Source: Streptomyces violaceusniger Tu 4113 (GTDB taxonomy: Bacteria > Actinomycetota > Actinomycetes > Streptomycetales > Streptomycetaceae). From it: 64,000 bases of DNA. The DNA is taken from NCBI RefSeq assembly GCF_000147815.2, contig NC_015957.1, positions 7,874,001-7,938,000 on the forward strand, in the 5' to 3' direction. Position numbers and translations under genes: made by a program. This document shows positions 22,159-30,844 of this stretch, one piece after another. A model generated the notes under the pieces. The model had not been told where the DNA came from, ran no database searches, and saw only the letters and a program-made list of their open reading frames with translations. The stretch's first letter is position 1. The number at the start of each line of letters is the position of its first letter.

Positions 22159-22200
22159 AGGGCGACGGCACCCCCTGTGTGCGAGGGGTGCCGCCGCCCT
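22159..22200. terminator. Bidirectional hairpin terminator
   Basis: Arms 22159-22174 and 22185-22200 pair over 16 bp with one mismatch, between converging transglycosylase and FHA-ABC genes. Confidence 0.75.
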
Positions 22201-22224
22201 TGTGCGTGACGGTGATGACGGCCG

Positions 22225-22272
22225 CTTGCGCATGACCTCCGGGGGCTGCGGCTACTTGCGCATGACCTCCGG
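22225..22272. repeat. In-frame 30-bp duplication of the FHA-ABC gene end
   Basis: CTTGCGCATGACCTCCGG occurs at 22225-22242 and 22255-22272, 30 bp apart. The second copy encodes the last residues PEVMRK; the first lies beyond the stop codon and would encode the same residues in the same frame. Confidence 0.75.
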
Positions 22273-24900
22273 CTCATGGCGGCGCAGCAGCCGCGCGACC
22301 ACGAAGCCGCACGCGATGCCGAGGACGATCAGCGCGATCATGTCGATGCCCCACTGAGTCGTGGTGTGCTCCCACAGCGGGTCGGTGTCCAGGGGCTTCT
22401 TGCTGTCCCACGGCGCCATCATGTGGCCGACGCCCGGGCCCAGGTCCAGCGTGGCACCGGCCGCGCCGACCGCCCAGCGGGACGGCATCAGCCAGGCGAA
22501 CTGCTCCACACCGAGCGATCCGTAGATCTTGAACAGCACGCCGGTGAAGACGACCTGGATGATCGCGAACATGACCAGCAGCGGCATGGTCTTCTCGGCG
22601 GTCTTCACCAGAGACGAGATGACCAGGCCGACCATCATCGAGGTGAAGCCGATCGCGATGACGGCCAGGCAGAGCTCGGCGGCCGGCGGCATCAGCAGGC
22701 CCTCCGCGGGCATCTTGCGCGTCGAGAGACCGATGGCGGAGATGATGACGCCCTGGCAGGCGGTGATCACACCGAGCACGATCACCTTGGACATCAGATA
22801 CGCGGAGCGGGACAGGCCGACCGCCCGTTCCCGTTCGTAGATGACCCGTTCCTTGATCAATTCTCGTACGGAGTTGGCCGCGCCGGTGAAGCACATGCCG
22901 ACTACGAGGATCAGCAGAACCGTCCCGGCAGCCTGGTTGAAACTGCCCTTCGGGGCAAGCTGAAGGCCGAACTTCGCCGGGATGACAACGCTCACCGAGC
23001 CCAGCACGGCGGGCAGGATCACCATCAGCCCCATGAAGCCCTTGTCGGAGCCGATCACCGACAGATAGCGACGGATCAGCGTCCACAGTTGCGATCCCCA
23101 GCTCTGCGGCTTCTGCATCCGGGTCGGCGGGGCCTGGACATGGACGGACTGCGGGGCGACGGAGTCGAGGTCCGCCGCGTACATCTGGTAGTGCTGCGAA
23201 CCGCGCCAGCGGCCCGCCCAGTCGTAGTCGCGGTAGTTCTCGAACGACGAGAAGACATCCGCCCAGCTGTCGTAGCCGAAGAAGTTGAGCGCCTCGTCCG
23301 GCGGGCCGAAGTAGGCCACCGAGCCACCCGGGGCCATCACCAGGAGCTTGTCGCACAGCGCCAGTTCGGCGACCGAGTGGGTGACCACCAGCACGGTGCG
23401 GCCGTCGTCGGCGAGACCGCGCAGCAACTGCATGACATCGCGGTCCATGCCCGGGTCGAGACCGGAGGTCGGCTCGTCCAGGAAGATCAGCGACGGCTTG
23501 GTGAGCAGCTCCAGCGCTACGGAGACCCGCTTGCGCTGACCGCCGGAGAGGGCGGTGACCTTCTTCTCCCGGTGGATGTCCAGCTTGAGCTCGCGCAGCA
23601 CCTCGTCGATCCGGGCCTCGCGCTCGGCCTCGGCGGTGTCACCGGGGAAGCGGAGCTTGGCGGCGTAGCGCAGGGCCTTCTGGACGGTCAGCTCCTTGTG
23701 CAGGATGTCGTCCTGGGGCACCAGACCGATGCGCTGGCGCAGCTCGGCGAAGTGCTTGTAGAGGTTCCGGTTGTCGTAGAGGACATCGCCCTGGTTGGCC
23801 GGGCGGTAGCCGGTGAGCGCCTTCAGCAGCGTGGACTTACCGGAGCCGGACGGGCCGATGACCGCGACCAGGGACTTCTCCGGGACGCCGAAGGAAACGT
23901 CCTTGAGGATCTGCTTGCCACCGTCGACCGTCACCGTCAGATGGCGGGCCGAGAAGGAGACCTCACCGGTGTCGACGAACTCCTCGAGGCGGTCGCCGAC
24001 CAGCCGGAAGGTGGAGTGACCGACGCCAACGGTGTCGGTGGGGCCGATGATCTGCTGCCGCACCGGCTGACCGTTGACATAGGTGCCGTTGTGGCTGCCG
24101 AGGTCGCGTATCTCGAAACGGCCGTCGGGCAGCGCCCGGAACTCGGCGTGGTGGCGCGAGACCTGCAGGTCGGAGACGACCAGCTCGTTCTCCAGCGCAC
24201 GACCGATGCGCATCACCCGGCCGGCGGCCAACTGATGGAAGGTGGTCGGGCTGCGGTCGCCCTGGGCGGGCGCGCCGCCGGCCGGGCCGGAGGAGCCGGT
24301 GCCGGGGCCGTTCTGCGCGAGGTTGTTCTGCGGGGCCTGGGGCTGCTGCTGCGGGATGAACGGCTGCTGCTGGTGCGGGGCCTGGGGCTGCTGCTGGGGC
24401 TGCGGCCAGCCTTGGGGCTGCGGCGCGCCCTGCTGGGGCCCGCCCTGCTGCGGTCCGCCCTGCTGCGGTCCGCCCTGCTGCGGCCAGCCGGGGCCGGGCT
24501 GCTGCTGCGGCTGCTGGGCGGGAGCCTGCTGGCCCTGCTGGGGCATGCCCATCGCCGCCTGCTGGCCGTACGCGCCCGCGGCGCCCATCGAGGCGCCACC
24601 GCCGGAGACGCTGAGCCGAGGGCCGTCGGTGGCATTGCCGAGATGGACGGCCGAACCAGGGCCGATTTCCACCTGTTGGATTCTCCGGCCCTGCACATAG
24701 GTGCCGTTGGTGGAGCCCTGATCCTCGATGACCCAACTGCGCCCACCCCAGCGCACCGTGGCATGCCGCCAGGAGACCCTGGCGTCGTCCAGCACCATGT
24801 CGCCCTGTGGGTCACGCCCCAGGCTGTACGACCTGGACGGATCAAGTGTCCAGGTCTGTCCGTTCAATTCCAGTACGAGTTCCGGCACTCCATGCCCCAC
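22252..24900 (-). CDS. FHA-FHA-ABC exporter half-transporter (Rv1747-like)
   Basis: An 882-residue fusion of two phosphothreonine-reading FHA domains, an ABC ATPase and an ABC2 membrane domain. FHA1 spans about 5-100 (SLGRDPQGDMVLDD, GSTNGTYVQGRRI). A Gln/Pro/Gly linker of about 100 residues follows, then FHA2 about 210-305 (RIGRALENELVVSD, GSHNGTYVNGQPV). The ATPase has Walker A GPSGSGKST, LSGGQRKR and FLDEPTSGLD. Six membrane helices end the protein. The layout matches mycobacterial Rv1747, which Ser/Thr kinases regulate through its FHA domains. GTG start with GGGGG seven bases upstream. Substrate unknown. Confidence 0.95.
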   Translation of the reverse strand: MGHGVPELVLELNGQTWTLDPSRSYSLGRDPQGDMVLDDARVSWRHATVRWGGRSWVIEDQGSTNGTYVQGRRIQQVEIGPGSAVHLGNATDGPRLSVSGGGASMGAAGAYGQQAAMGMPQQGQQAPAQQPQQQPGPGWPQQGGPQQGGPQQGGPQQGAPQPQGWPQPQQQPQAPHQQQPFIPQQQPQAPQNNLAQNGPGTGSSGPAGGAPAQGDRSPTTFHQLAAGRVMRIGRALENELVVSDLQVSRHHAEFRALPDGRFEIRDLGSHNGTYVNGQPVRQQIIGPTDTVGVGHSTFRLVGDRLEEFVDTGEVSFSARHLTVTVDGGKQILKDVSFGVPEKSLVAVIGPSGSGKSTLLKALTGYRPANQGDVLYDNRNLYKHFAELRQRIGLVPQDDILHKELTVQKALRYAAKLRFPGDTAEAEREARIDEVLRELKLDIHREKKVTALSGGQRKRVSVALELLTKPSLIFLDEPTSGLDPGMDRDVMQLLRGLADDGRTVLVVTHSVAELALCDKLLVMAPGGSVAYFGPPDEALNFFGYDSWADVFSSFENYRDYDWAGRWRGSQHYQMYAADLDSVAPQSVHVQAPPTRMQKPQSWGSQLWTLIRRYLSVIGSDKGFMGLMVILPAVLGSVSVVIPAKFGLQLAPKGSFNQAAGTVLLILVVGMCFTGAANSVRELIKERVIYERERAVGLSRSAYLMSKVIVLGVITACQGVIISAIGLSTRKMPAEGLLMPPAAELCLAVIAIGFTSMMVGLVISSLVKTAEKTMPLLVMFAIIQVVFTGVLFKIYGSLGVEQFAWLMPSRWAVGAAGATLDLGPGVGHMMAPWDSKKPLDTDPLWEHTTTQWGIDMIALIVLGIACGFVVARLLRRHEPEVMRK

Positions 24901-25122
24901 TAATTGTCCCCCGAGTTACCCCCCTGACAGGGAGTCTAGGGATGGCGAACATCCTGAGGAACTATTTCAGGCTCAGTCCCTTCACCGGAAGTCGGGCTTT
25001 GACAAGACCACAACCCGGGCGTCATTGACTCATCCGAAAGGCCCTCGGAAAGTGGTAAGCACTGACGGATAGTGCGGATCATGGTTAATCCGGGCAACTC
25101 GCGACGATCGGGAGTCGGCGAT

Positions 25123-26598
25123 ATGAGCGCGAGCGGTGGCGGACGAGTGCCCTGGGGGGCCGCGCTGCTCGCCGCTATCGCGACCGTGAGCTGGGCGTTT
25201 CTGGCCATGGTGGGGATCGCCGCGCTCGGTCTGCATCTGATCGGCGCCGACCGTGCGGGCGCGCTCGGGCCGATGACCGCCGCGGTGACGGTGCTGGCGG
25301 TCGGCGGTTCCGTCATCCCGTCCGGCGATGTGGGCGTCTTCGGGCTGGAGGGTGCCCAGGCCCACGCCGCCATCGATATCGCGCCACTCGGGGTGAGCCT
25401 GGCCGGTGCGCTGCTGCTGGGGTGGCTGTTCGTACGGTCACTGCGGGCCGCGGGGGCGGTGATCGGCCGGGCCGAACTCGCCGTGCGCGCGGGCCTCGTG
25501 GCCGCGCTCTTCCTGCTGCTGCTCGCCGGGCTGACCTGGGTGGGCAACGATACGGTCACGATCGACGGCGCCACGCTCGTCCTGCCCGGCCTCGGCAGAC
25601 AGCGCACCGAGCACGATCTGCTGAGCCGGCTCCCCGAGCAGCTCGGCGATATCGCGGACATCGGCGCCGGGCTGCTGCCGGACCGGCTGGCCGAGCTCGT
25701 CGACGCCAAGGCGTCCGTCGGCTTCACCGTGGCGGCCGGCCGCTCGGTGCTCGGCGGCGCGGTGTGGGTCGTCGCCGTCCTGCTGATCGCGCTGCCGGCC
25801 ACGCGCCGTACCCCGCTGCCGCCCGGCGGGCAGGCGCTGCACCGCACCGTCCGGCCGGCGGTGTCCGCGCTGTGCGGGGTGCTGGTGCTCGCGGTCGGCG
25901 CGGGTCTGGTGGCCGGGATCTACGCGGCGGTCGGGGATGACCATCCGGGGCTGGTGCTCGGGTCGGCGCTGCTCGGCGCGCCCAACGGGGTGTGGATCGG
26001 CGTACCGCTCGGGCTGTTCATTCCCTGGTACGGCAGGGCGAGCGGCGCGCTGAGGGAGGTGCTGCCCGACCCCGTGGACGATCTGCTCGCCGGGCCGGGC
26101 GGGGAGCCGCTCACGGTGGGGCGGCTGGCCGAGCTCGACGGCCGGGTCTGGCTGCTGGTGGTCGCCAGTGTGCTGCTGATGCTCGCCGCCGGGGTGCTCA
26201 CCGCGGCCCGTACGCCCGTGGGGAGCTCCCGGCCGTTCGCCTTCGCGGGGTGGTGTGCGCTGCGGCTGGGCGTGGTGACCGCGCTCGCGCTGCCACTGCT
26301 GGTGTGGCTGACCCGGGTCTCGGCGGGCGCGAGCCTGTCCGTGCTCGGCTTCGACACCTTCGGGGCGGGGCTCGAGCTGTACGGAAACGCGCCGCTCGCG
26401 TGTGCGCTGGGTGCGGGGTGGGGCGCGGCGGCGGGGGCCGCCGGGGCGCTCGCGGCATGGGCCACGGGCGCGGCGGGCCGCCGGGCCGCGGCGCTCGCAC
26501 GGCGGGACGAGGGGGCGGCCGGGACGCGGCGGGACGACGGGGGCGGGGGCGACGGGGACGGGAGGCCCGAAGGGTACGAGGGCGGACGTGGCGCATGA
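25123..26598 (+). CDS. Streptophobe-type polytopic membrane protein
   Basis: A 491-residue protein with roughly ten hydrophobic helices and Gly/Ala-rich sequence, resembling the streptophobe family of Streptomyces membrane proteins. Typical segments are WGAALLAAIATVSWAFLAMV near 12 and GAPNGVWIGVPLGLFIPWYG near 290, the latter a conserved family motif. The last 35 residues are charged and disordered. ATG 25123 has GGGAG eight bases upstream; an upstream GTG at 25072 would add 17 polar residues before the first helix. Divergent from the FHA-ABC gene. Function unknown; no enzymatic motif is visible. Confidence 0.82.
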   Translation: MSASGGGRVPWGAALLAAIATVSWAFLAMVGIAALGLHLIGADRAGALGPMTAAVTVLAVGGSVIPSGDVGVFGLEGAQAHAAIDIAPLGVSLAGALLLGWLFVRSLRAAGAVIGRAELAVRAGLVAALFLLLLAGLTWVGNDTVTIDGATLVLPGLGRQRTEHDLLSRLPEQLGDIADIGAGLLPDRLAELVDAKASVGFTVAAGRSVLGGAVWVVAVLLIALPATRRTPLPPGGQALHRTVRPAVSALCGVLVLAVGAGLVAGIYAAVGDDHPGLVLGSALLGAPNGVWIGVPLGLFIPWYGRASGALREVLPDPVDDLLAGPGGEPLTVGRLAELDGRVWLLVVASVLLMLAAGVLTAARTPVGSSRPFAFAGWCALRLGVVTALALPLLVWLTRVSAGASLSVLGFDTFGAGLELYGNAPLACALGAGWGAAAGAAGALAAWATGAAGRRAAALARRDEGAAGTRRDDGGGGDGDGRPEGYEGGRGA

Positions 26599-26722
26599 AG
26601 CCGCCGATCACGCGAGGGGTGACGCCGCGGCGACCGGGACATGAACGTTCCGCCTCAGGCGGCCGTCCACGGTGCGGGCTGCCGCGCGCACTGCGGGAAG
26701 GGCCGGATACGGTGGGAAGACC

Positions 26723-27958
26723 ATGAGCACATCGCGGATCCCCCCTGTCACCGTCGTCCCGGACGACGACGATGCCCCCACCCTCCTTGTCAAGATCTTC
26801 GGCAAGGACCGCCCCGGTATCACCGCCGGGCTCTGCGACACTCTCGCCGCCTACGGCGTGCACATAGTGGACATAGAGCAGGTCGTCACCCGGGGCCGCA
26901 TCGTGCTGTGCGTCCTGGTCACGGCTCCGACGGCCGACGGCGCTGAAGGTGATCTGCGGGCCACCGTGCATAGCTGGGCGGAGTCGATGCGGCTCCAGGC
27001 CGAGATCATCTCCGGCCGGGGCGACAACCGGCCGCGTGGCACCGGCCGGTCGCATGTCACCATGCTGGGCAATCCGCTGACCGCCGAGTCGACCGCCGCC
27101 ATCGCCTCCCGGATCACCGGCACCGGCGGCAACATCGACCGGATCTTCCGGCTGGCGAAGTATCCGGTGACGGCCGTGGAGTTCGAGGTGTCCGGCGCCG
27201 AGACGGAGCCGCTGCGCACCGCGCTGGCCATCGAGGCCGCCGATATCGGCGTCGATGTGGCCGTGGTGGCGTCGGGGCTGCAGCGCCGGGCCCAGCGCCT
27301 GGTGGTCATGGACGTGGACTCCACTCTGATCCAGGACGAGGTGATCGAGCTCTTCGCCGCGCATGCGGGCTGTGAGGACGAGGTCGCCGAGGTCACGGCG
27401 CGGGCGATGCGCGGTGAGCTGGACTTCGAGCAGTCGCTGCACGCGCGGGTCGCGCTGCTGGCGGGGATCGACGAGTCCGTGGTGGAGAAGGTCCGCGCCG
27501 AGGTCCGGCTCACGCCGGGCGCCCGTACGCTGATCCGCACCCTGAAGCGTCTCGGCTATCAGGTGGGCGTGGTCTCCGGTGGCTTTACGCAGGTCACCGA
27601 CGATCTCAAGGAGCGGCTGGGGCTGGACTTCGCCTCCGCCAACACCCTGGAGGTCGTGGACGGCAAGCTGACCGGCCGGGTGGTCGGCGAGGTGGTGGAC
27701 CGGGCGGGCAAGGCCCGGCTGCTGCGGCGCTTCGCGGCGGAGGCGGGGGTGCCGTTGGTGCAGACCGTCGCGATCGGCGACGGGGCCAACGACCTGGACA
27801 TGCTGAACGCGGCCGGGCTGGGCGTCGCCTTCAACGCCAAGCCGGTGGTCCGGGAGGCCGCGCACACCGCCGTGAACGTGCCGTTCCTCGACACGGTGCT
27901 GTATCTGCTGGGCGTGACCCGCGAAGAGGTCGAGGCGGCGGACGCGCACGTGGACTGA
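26723..27958 (+). CDS. serB: Phosphoserine phosphatase SerB
   Basis: Final enzyme of serine biosynthesis, hydrolysing O-phosphoserine. The 411-residue actinomycete form has a tandem ACT-like regulatory region at residues about 15-175 (VKIFGKDRPGITAGLCDTL and MLGNPLTAESTAAIASRI) and a C-terminal HAD catalytic domain. The nucleophile motif VMDVDSTLIQDEVIELFA lies near 195, motif II VVSGGFTQV near 285 and the metal loop IGDGANDLDML near 350. The ACT domains usually sense serine. TACGGT nine bases before the ATG suggests a leaderless transcript, though GGTGGGA could also act as ribosome site. Confidence 0.96.
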   Translation: MSTSRIPPVTVVPDDDDAPTLLVKIFGKDRPGITAGLCDTLAAYGVHIVDIEQVVTRGRIVLCVLVTAPTADGAEGDLRATVHSWAESMRLQAEIISGRGDNRPRGTGRSHVTMLGNPLTAESTAAIASRITGTGGNIDRIFRLAKYPVTAVEFEVSGAETEPLRTALAIEAADIGVDVAVVASGLQRRAQRLVVMDVDSTLIQDEVIELFAAHAGCEDEVAEVTARAMRGELDFEQSLHARVALLAGIDESVVEKVRAEVRLTPGARTLIRTLKRLGYQVGVVSGGFTQVTDDLKERLGLDFASANTLEVVDGKLTGRVVGEVVDRAGKARLLRRFAAEAGVPLVQTVAIGDGANDLDMLNAAGLGVAFNAKPVVREAAHTAVNVPFLDTVLYLLGVTREEVEAADAHVD

Positions 27959-27991
27959 CGGCCCCAGGGCTGACGGGCCCCGGCCCGGAAC

Positions 27992-28044
27992 GCGCACCGG
28001 CCCCCACTCCCCGTACGACGACGGCGGAGCGGGGGCCGGTGCGC
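27992..28044. terminator. Bidirectional hairpin terminator after serB
   Basis: Arms 27992-28010 and 28026-28044 pair over 19 bp with one mismatch, between converging serB and the histidine phosphatase gene. Confidence 0.8.
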
Positions 28045-28081
28045 TGAGATCACGCCCGGGGGATCACCCGGGAATCGGGCA

Positions 28082-28600
28082 TCACTCGTGGGGCGCCCAG
28101 AAGCCGGCGAGGCGCCCGCAGCCGATCTCGACCGACTTCCACGAGCCGCTGAAGGTCACGACGGCGAACGCGGAGGTGGGGAAGGCACCACGCTCCATAC
28201 GCTCCCTGGCGCCCTCGTCGGCCTCGCCCGCCAGCGCGTCGGCGAGGCCGTGCATCCCGGGGTTGTGGCCGACGACCAGCAGATCGGTGACGTCGTCCGC
28301 GGTCTCATTGATCACCTCGATGAGCTGACCGACCGGGGCGTCGTACAGCCGCTCCTCATAGACGGTCTTGGGGCGGTGCGGCAGCTCGTGGACCACTAGC
28401 TTCCAGGTCTCACGGGTGCGCAGCGCGGTGGAGCAGAGGGTGAGTTCGGGGGTGAGACCGGCCTCCGCGATCCGGCGCCCGGCGAGCGGGGCGTCATTGC
28501 GGCCACGCTCCGCGAGCGGGCGCTCATGGTCGGCCACCTGGGGCCAGTCGGCCTTGGCGTGTCGAAGGAGGACAATCCTGCGGGGCACATCGACGCTCAT
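28082..28600 (-). CDS. SixA-type phosphohistidine phosphatase
   Basis: A 172-residue histidine-phosphatase-superfamily enzyme. The RHG-like signature is LLRHAKADWP near residue 11, the second catalytic histidine is in VVGHNPGMHGLA near 115, and CSTALRTRETW near 57 supplies the phosphate-pocket arginine. Short SixA proteins in Gram-negatives remove phosphate from His of phosphorelay or PTS proteins; the actinobacterial substrate is not established. Start ATG 28600 has only a weak GGGA site. Upstream in-frame sequence is unconserved. Confidence 0.9.
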   Translation of the reverse strand: MSVDVPRRIVLLRHAKADWPQVADHERPLAERGRNDAPLAGRRIAEAGLTPELTLCSTALRTRETWKLVVHELPHRPKTVYEERLYDAPVGQLIEVINETADDVTDLLVVGHNPGMHGLADALAGEADEGARERMERGAFPTSAFAVVTFSGSWKSVEIGCGRLAGFWAPHE

Positions 28601-28716
28601 GCGTCCCAGCTTCGCATGAATCGGTGCACGAGGCGCAGGGTGTTGGAACGACCTCGTCAAACGTGAGCACACACGCGATATGGCGGACACGGGTGATCAC
28701 CACCGCCTATCGGTGG

Positions 28717-28935
28717 TCACGGTGCCGCGTCCCCGAAGGTCCGGTGCAGCAACTCCACGACCTGCGAGACCGGTCCGGAGACGCCGCTCTCGGCATGGGC
28801 GTCGGTGGGCCCGGTGAGCAGGAGCAGCAGCGCCGCGAAGGCCACGGTCGGGAGAACGACGGCCCACCACGGCAGCCGGACGTCCATGCCGCTGTCCACC
28901 GGGTGTGCGGGCCGGGTACGTGTGCGGGCGGACAT
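28717..28935 (-). CDS. Small single-pass membrane protein
   Basis: A 72-residue protein with a basic N-terminus (MSARTRTRPAHPV), one membrane helix (WWAVVLPTVAFAALLLLL, about residues 26-44) and a short outer tail ending VVELLHRTFGDAAP. The ribosome site GGAGG seven bases before the ATG is excellent, which is the main support. The hydrophobic helix followed by GPTDAHA could also be a signal peptide with cleavage after AHA, giving a secreted peptide of about 22 residues. Function unknown. It lies between sixA and the MFS operon on the same strand. Confidence 0.75.
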   Translation of the reverse strand: MSARTRTRPAHPVDSGMDVRLPWWAVVLPTVAFAALLLLLTGPTDAHAESGVSGPVSQVVELLHRTFGDAAP

Positions 28936-29044
28936 GGGATCGCCTCCGGGTCGCCGAACGTGTCGATGGTTCGACGGTACGGAGCGGGCGGGGCGGCTCC
29001 CATCCGGTGAGCCACCCACTTACCCCTGAGCCCAGCCCCCTAGG

Positions 29045-29070
29045 GGATGGTGGGGCCTGCCCCACCATCC
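29045..29070 (-). terminator. Hairpin terminator of the MFS operon
   Basis: GGATGGTGGGGC and GCCCCACCATCC are perfect 12-bp arms separated by two bases (so about 11 bp plus a tight loop), 17 bases downstream of the 38-residue gene. Confidence 0.7.
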
Positions 29071-29086
29071 GGTCCCCCGCCCGGGG

Positions 29087-29203
29087 TCAGGGCGAGGCGA
29101 GGGTGGCGATCACGCCGACGACCACGGTGATGCCCAGCATCACGCCGAGGATGATGAGGAGCTTCTTCTGGCCGTCCGGGGGGTTCTCATCGAGCACTGG
29201 CAT
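29087..29203 (-). CDS. SGM_5486-type transporter-associated microprotein
   Basis: A 38-residue protein too short for most gene finders. It reads MPVLDENPPDGQKKLLI then a single membrane helix (ILGVMLGITVVVGVIATLAS). The ribosome site GGGAG is nine bases before the ATG. This matches the small family named after SGM_5486 that accompanies CynX/NimT-type MFS transporters in Streptomyces, and the MFS gene is indeed directly upstream on the same strand. It is probably a structural or stabilising partner of that transporter; the role is inferred from context only. Confidence 0.88.
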   Translation of the reverse strand: MPVLDENPPDGQKKLLIILGVMLGITVVVGVIATLASP

Positions 29204-29221
29204 GGCACCAGTCTCCCATCC

Positions 29222-29344
29222 GGCGAACGCGACCCCGATCAGCCCCCGTACGCGACACGGATCAGCCCTCGTACGCGACCCCGATCAGCCCCCGTACGCG
29301 ACACGGATCAGCCCTCGTCCTCGACCTCGATCAGCCCTCGTCCT
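29222..29344. repeat. 23-bp tandem repeat (five copies) across the MFS stop codon
   Basis: Copies of CGTACGCGACACGGATCAGCCCT and close variants start so that GATCAGCCC falls at 29237, 29260, 29283, 29306 and 29329, an exact 23-bp period. The last copy contains the MFS stop codon; the rest fill the spacer to the microprotein gene. Confidence 0.85.
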
Positions 29345-30704
29345 CAAGAGTGCGGTCGCGTCCGGCCAGCACGCCCGCGATGATCTGCGGCACCATGAAC
29401 CCGGCCATCAGCGCGATGGGCTGTCCCCAGCCGCCGCTGTGCTGGTAGAGCACGCCGACCAGCAGCGGGCCCGGGATGGACAGCAGATAGCCGACGGACT
29501 GCGCGAAGGCCGACAGCCGGACCACGCCCGCGTGGGTCCTCGTCCGCATGCCGATCATGGTGAGGGCGAGCGGGAAGGCGCAGTTGGCGATGCCGAGCAG
29601 CAGGGCCCAGGCCCAGGCGCCACCGGCCGGGGCCAGCCACAGCCCGGCGTAACCGGTGAGGCCGAAGACGCCGAGGATGACGACCAGGACGCCCTGGTGC
29701 CGCAGCCGGGCGGCGATCCGTGGCAGGACGAAGGCGAGCGGCACACCCATCGCCATCATCACGGCCAGCAGCAATCCGGAGGTGGAGGCGGAGACCCCCG
29801 CGTCCCGGAAGATCTGCGGCATCCAGCCCATGGAGATGTACGCGGCGGTGGCCTGGAAGCCGAAGAAGACGGCCATCGCCCAGGCGAGGGGGCTGCGGGT
29901 GATGCGGAACGCGGGCCCGTCGGCCGGGGCGGCGGTCTCGGCCGCGGCGACGCTCTCGGCCGTGGCCGGTGCGTCCACGTCCGTACGGCCCGCCTCGCTG
30001 CCGGTCGCCTCGGTACGAGTCGCCTCGGCGCCGTCCGCCCGCGAACCGCTCGTACGGTCGCGGGCGAGGAACAGCCACGCCACCAGCGCCACCGCGGCGA
30101 GCAGCGCCCACACCCCGAGCCCGGTCCGCCAGGAGCCGCCCAGTGCAGCGGTCATCGGCACGGTGACCGCCGCGGAGGCGGCCGTGCCCAGCGACAGGCC
30201 CATCGAGTACAGCCCGGTCATCGAACCGACCCGGTCCGGGAACCAGCGCTTGACGATCACCGGCATCAGGACGTTGCTCACCGCGATCCCGGCCAGGGCG
30301 AGCGCGCTGGCCGCCAGGAACGCCACGGTCCCGCCGGCCAGGGGGCGCAGCAGCAGACCGGCGGCGATGGCGGCGAGCCCGGCGCAGACGATGGCCACCG
30401 GCCCCCAGCGCCGGGCCAGCCGGGGTGCGGTGAACCCGAAGAGCGCGAAACACGCCGCGGGCACGGAGGTGAGCACTCCGGCGACGGTGCCGCTCATCCC
30501 GAGGTCGGCGCGGACCTCTTCGAGCAGCGGACCGAGGCTGGTGACGGCGGGGCGGAGATTGAGCGCGGCGAGAATGAGCCCTGCCGCCATGACGCGGCCT
30601 CGCCAGGGTGAGGCGGCGCGGCGCGGTCCTCCCGGTTCCGCCGGGCGGGGCGCGGAGTCGGCGGTGTCGAGCGTCGCGAGATCGTCAGACGGGGGCGTGT
30701 GCAT
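29331..30704 (-). CDS. MFS transporter, CynX/NimT family
   Basis: A 457-residue twelve-helix exporter of the CynX/NimT group (cyanate or 2-nitroimidazole resistance in other bacteria). Helix 1 is VMAAGLILAALNLRPAVTSLG, the group signature; motif A-like LARRWGPV follows, then SNVLMPVIVKRWFPDRVGSM. The central loop (about residues 205-255) is long, acidic and low-complexity with TEATGSEAGRT repeats. Helices 7-12 are complete. ATG 30704 is used because TATGAT lies seven bases upstream, a near-ideal -10 for a leaderless mRNA. A divergent GntR regulator and a palindrome over this promoter imply repression. Substrate unknown. Confidence 0.93.
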   Translation of the reverse strand: MHTPPSDDLATLDTADSAPRPAEPGGPRRAASPWRGRVMAAGLILAALNLRPAVTSLGPLLEEVRADLGMSGTVAGVLTSVPAACFALFGFTAPRLARRWGPVAIVCAGLAAIAAGLLLRPLAGGTVAFLAASALALAGIAVSNVLMPVIVKRWFPDRVGSMTGLYSMGLSLGTAASAAVTVPMTAALGGSWRTGLGVWALLAAVALVAWLFLARDRTSGSRADGAEATRTEATGSEAGRTDVDAPATAESVAAAETAAPADGPAFRITRSPLAWAMAVFFGFQATAAYISMGWMPQIFRDAGVSASTSGLLLAVMMAMGVPLAFVLPRIAARLRHQGVLVVILGVFGLTGYAGLWLAPAGGAWAWALLLGIANCAFPLALTMIGMRTRTHAGVVRLSAFAQSVGYLLSIPGPLLVGVLYQHSGGWGQPIALMAGFMVPQIIAGVLAGRDRTLEDEG

Positions 30705-30710
30705 GCCGAC

Positions 30711-30725
30711 CATCATAGAATGATG
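30711..30725. promoter_or_regulatory. Palindromic operator over the MFS promoter
   Basis: CATCATAGAATGATG is a perfect 6-3-6 palindrome that overlaps the MFS -10 hexamer TATGAT (complement of 30712-30717). It lies 120 bases from the divergent GntR start. It is the best candidate binding site for that regulator. Confidence 0.6.
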
Positions 30726-30844
30726 GGATGAATGCCCGTCCAGTGGTGAGCGACCGCCCGGTAACGGCCTGACGGCATCATGGAAGGGCCCGTTCGACCC
30801 GTTCGCTCGCCTCGGGCCACATCCGCCTCATGCACAGGAGAGTC

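Noticed and set aside
22276..24903. Long plus-strand frame opposite the FHA-ABC gene (875 codons)
   Set aside because: Mirror-frame artefact of GC3 bias; the minus-strand product contains complete FHA and ABC motifs.
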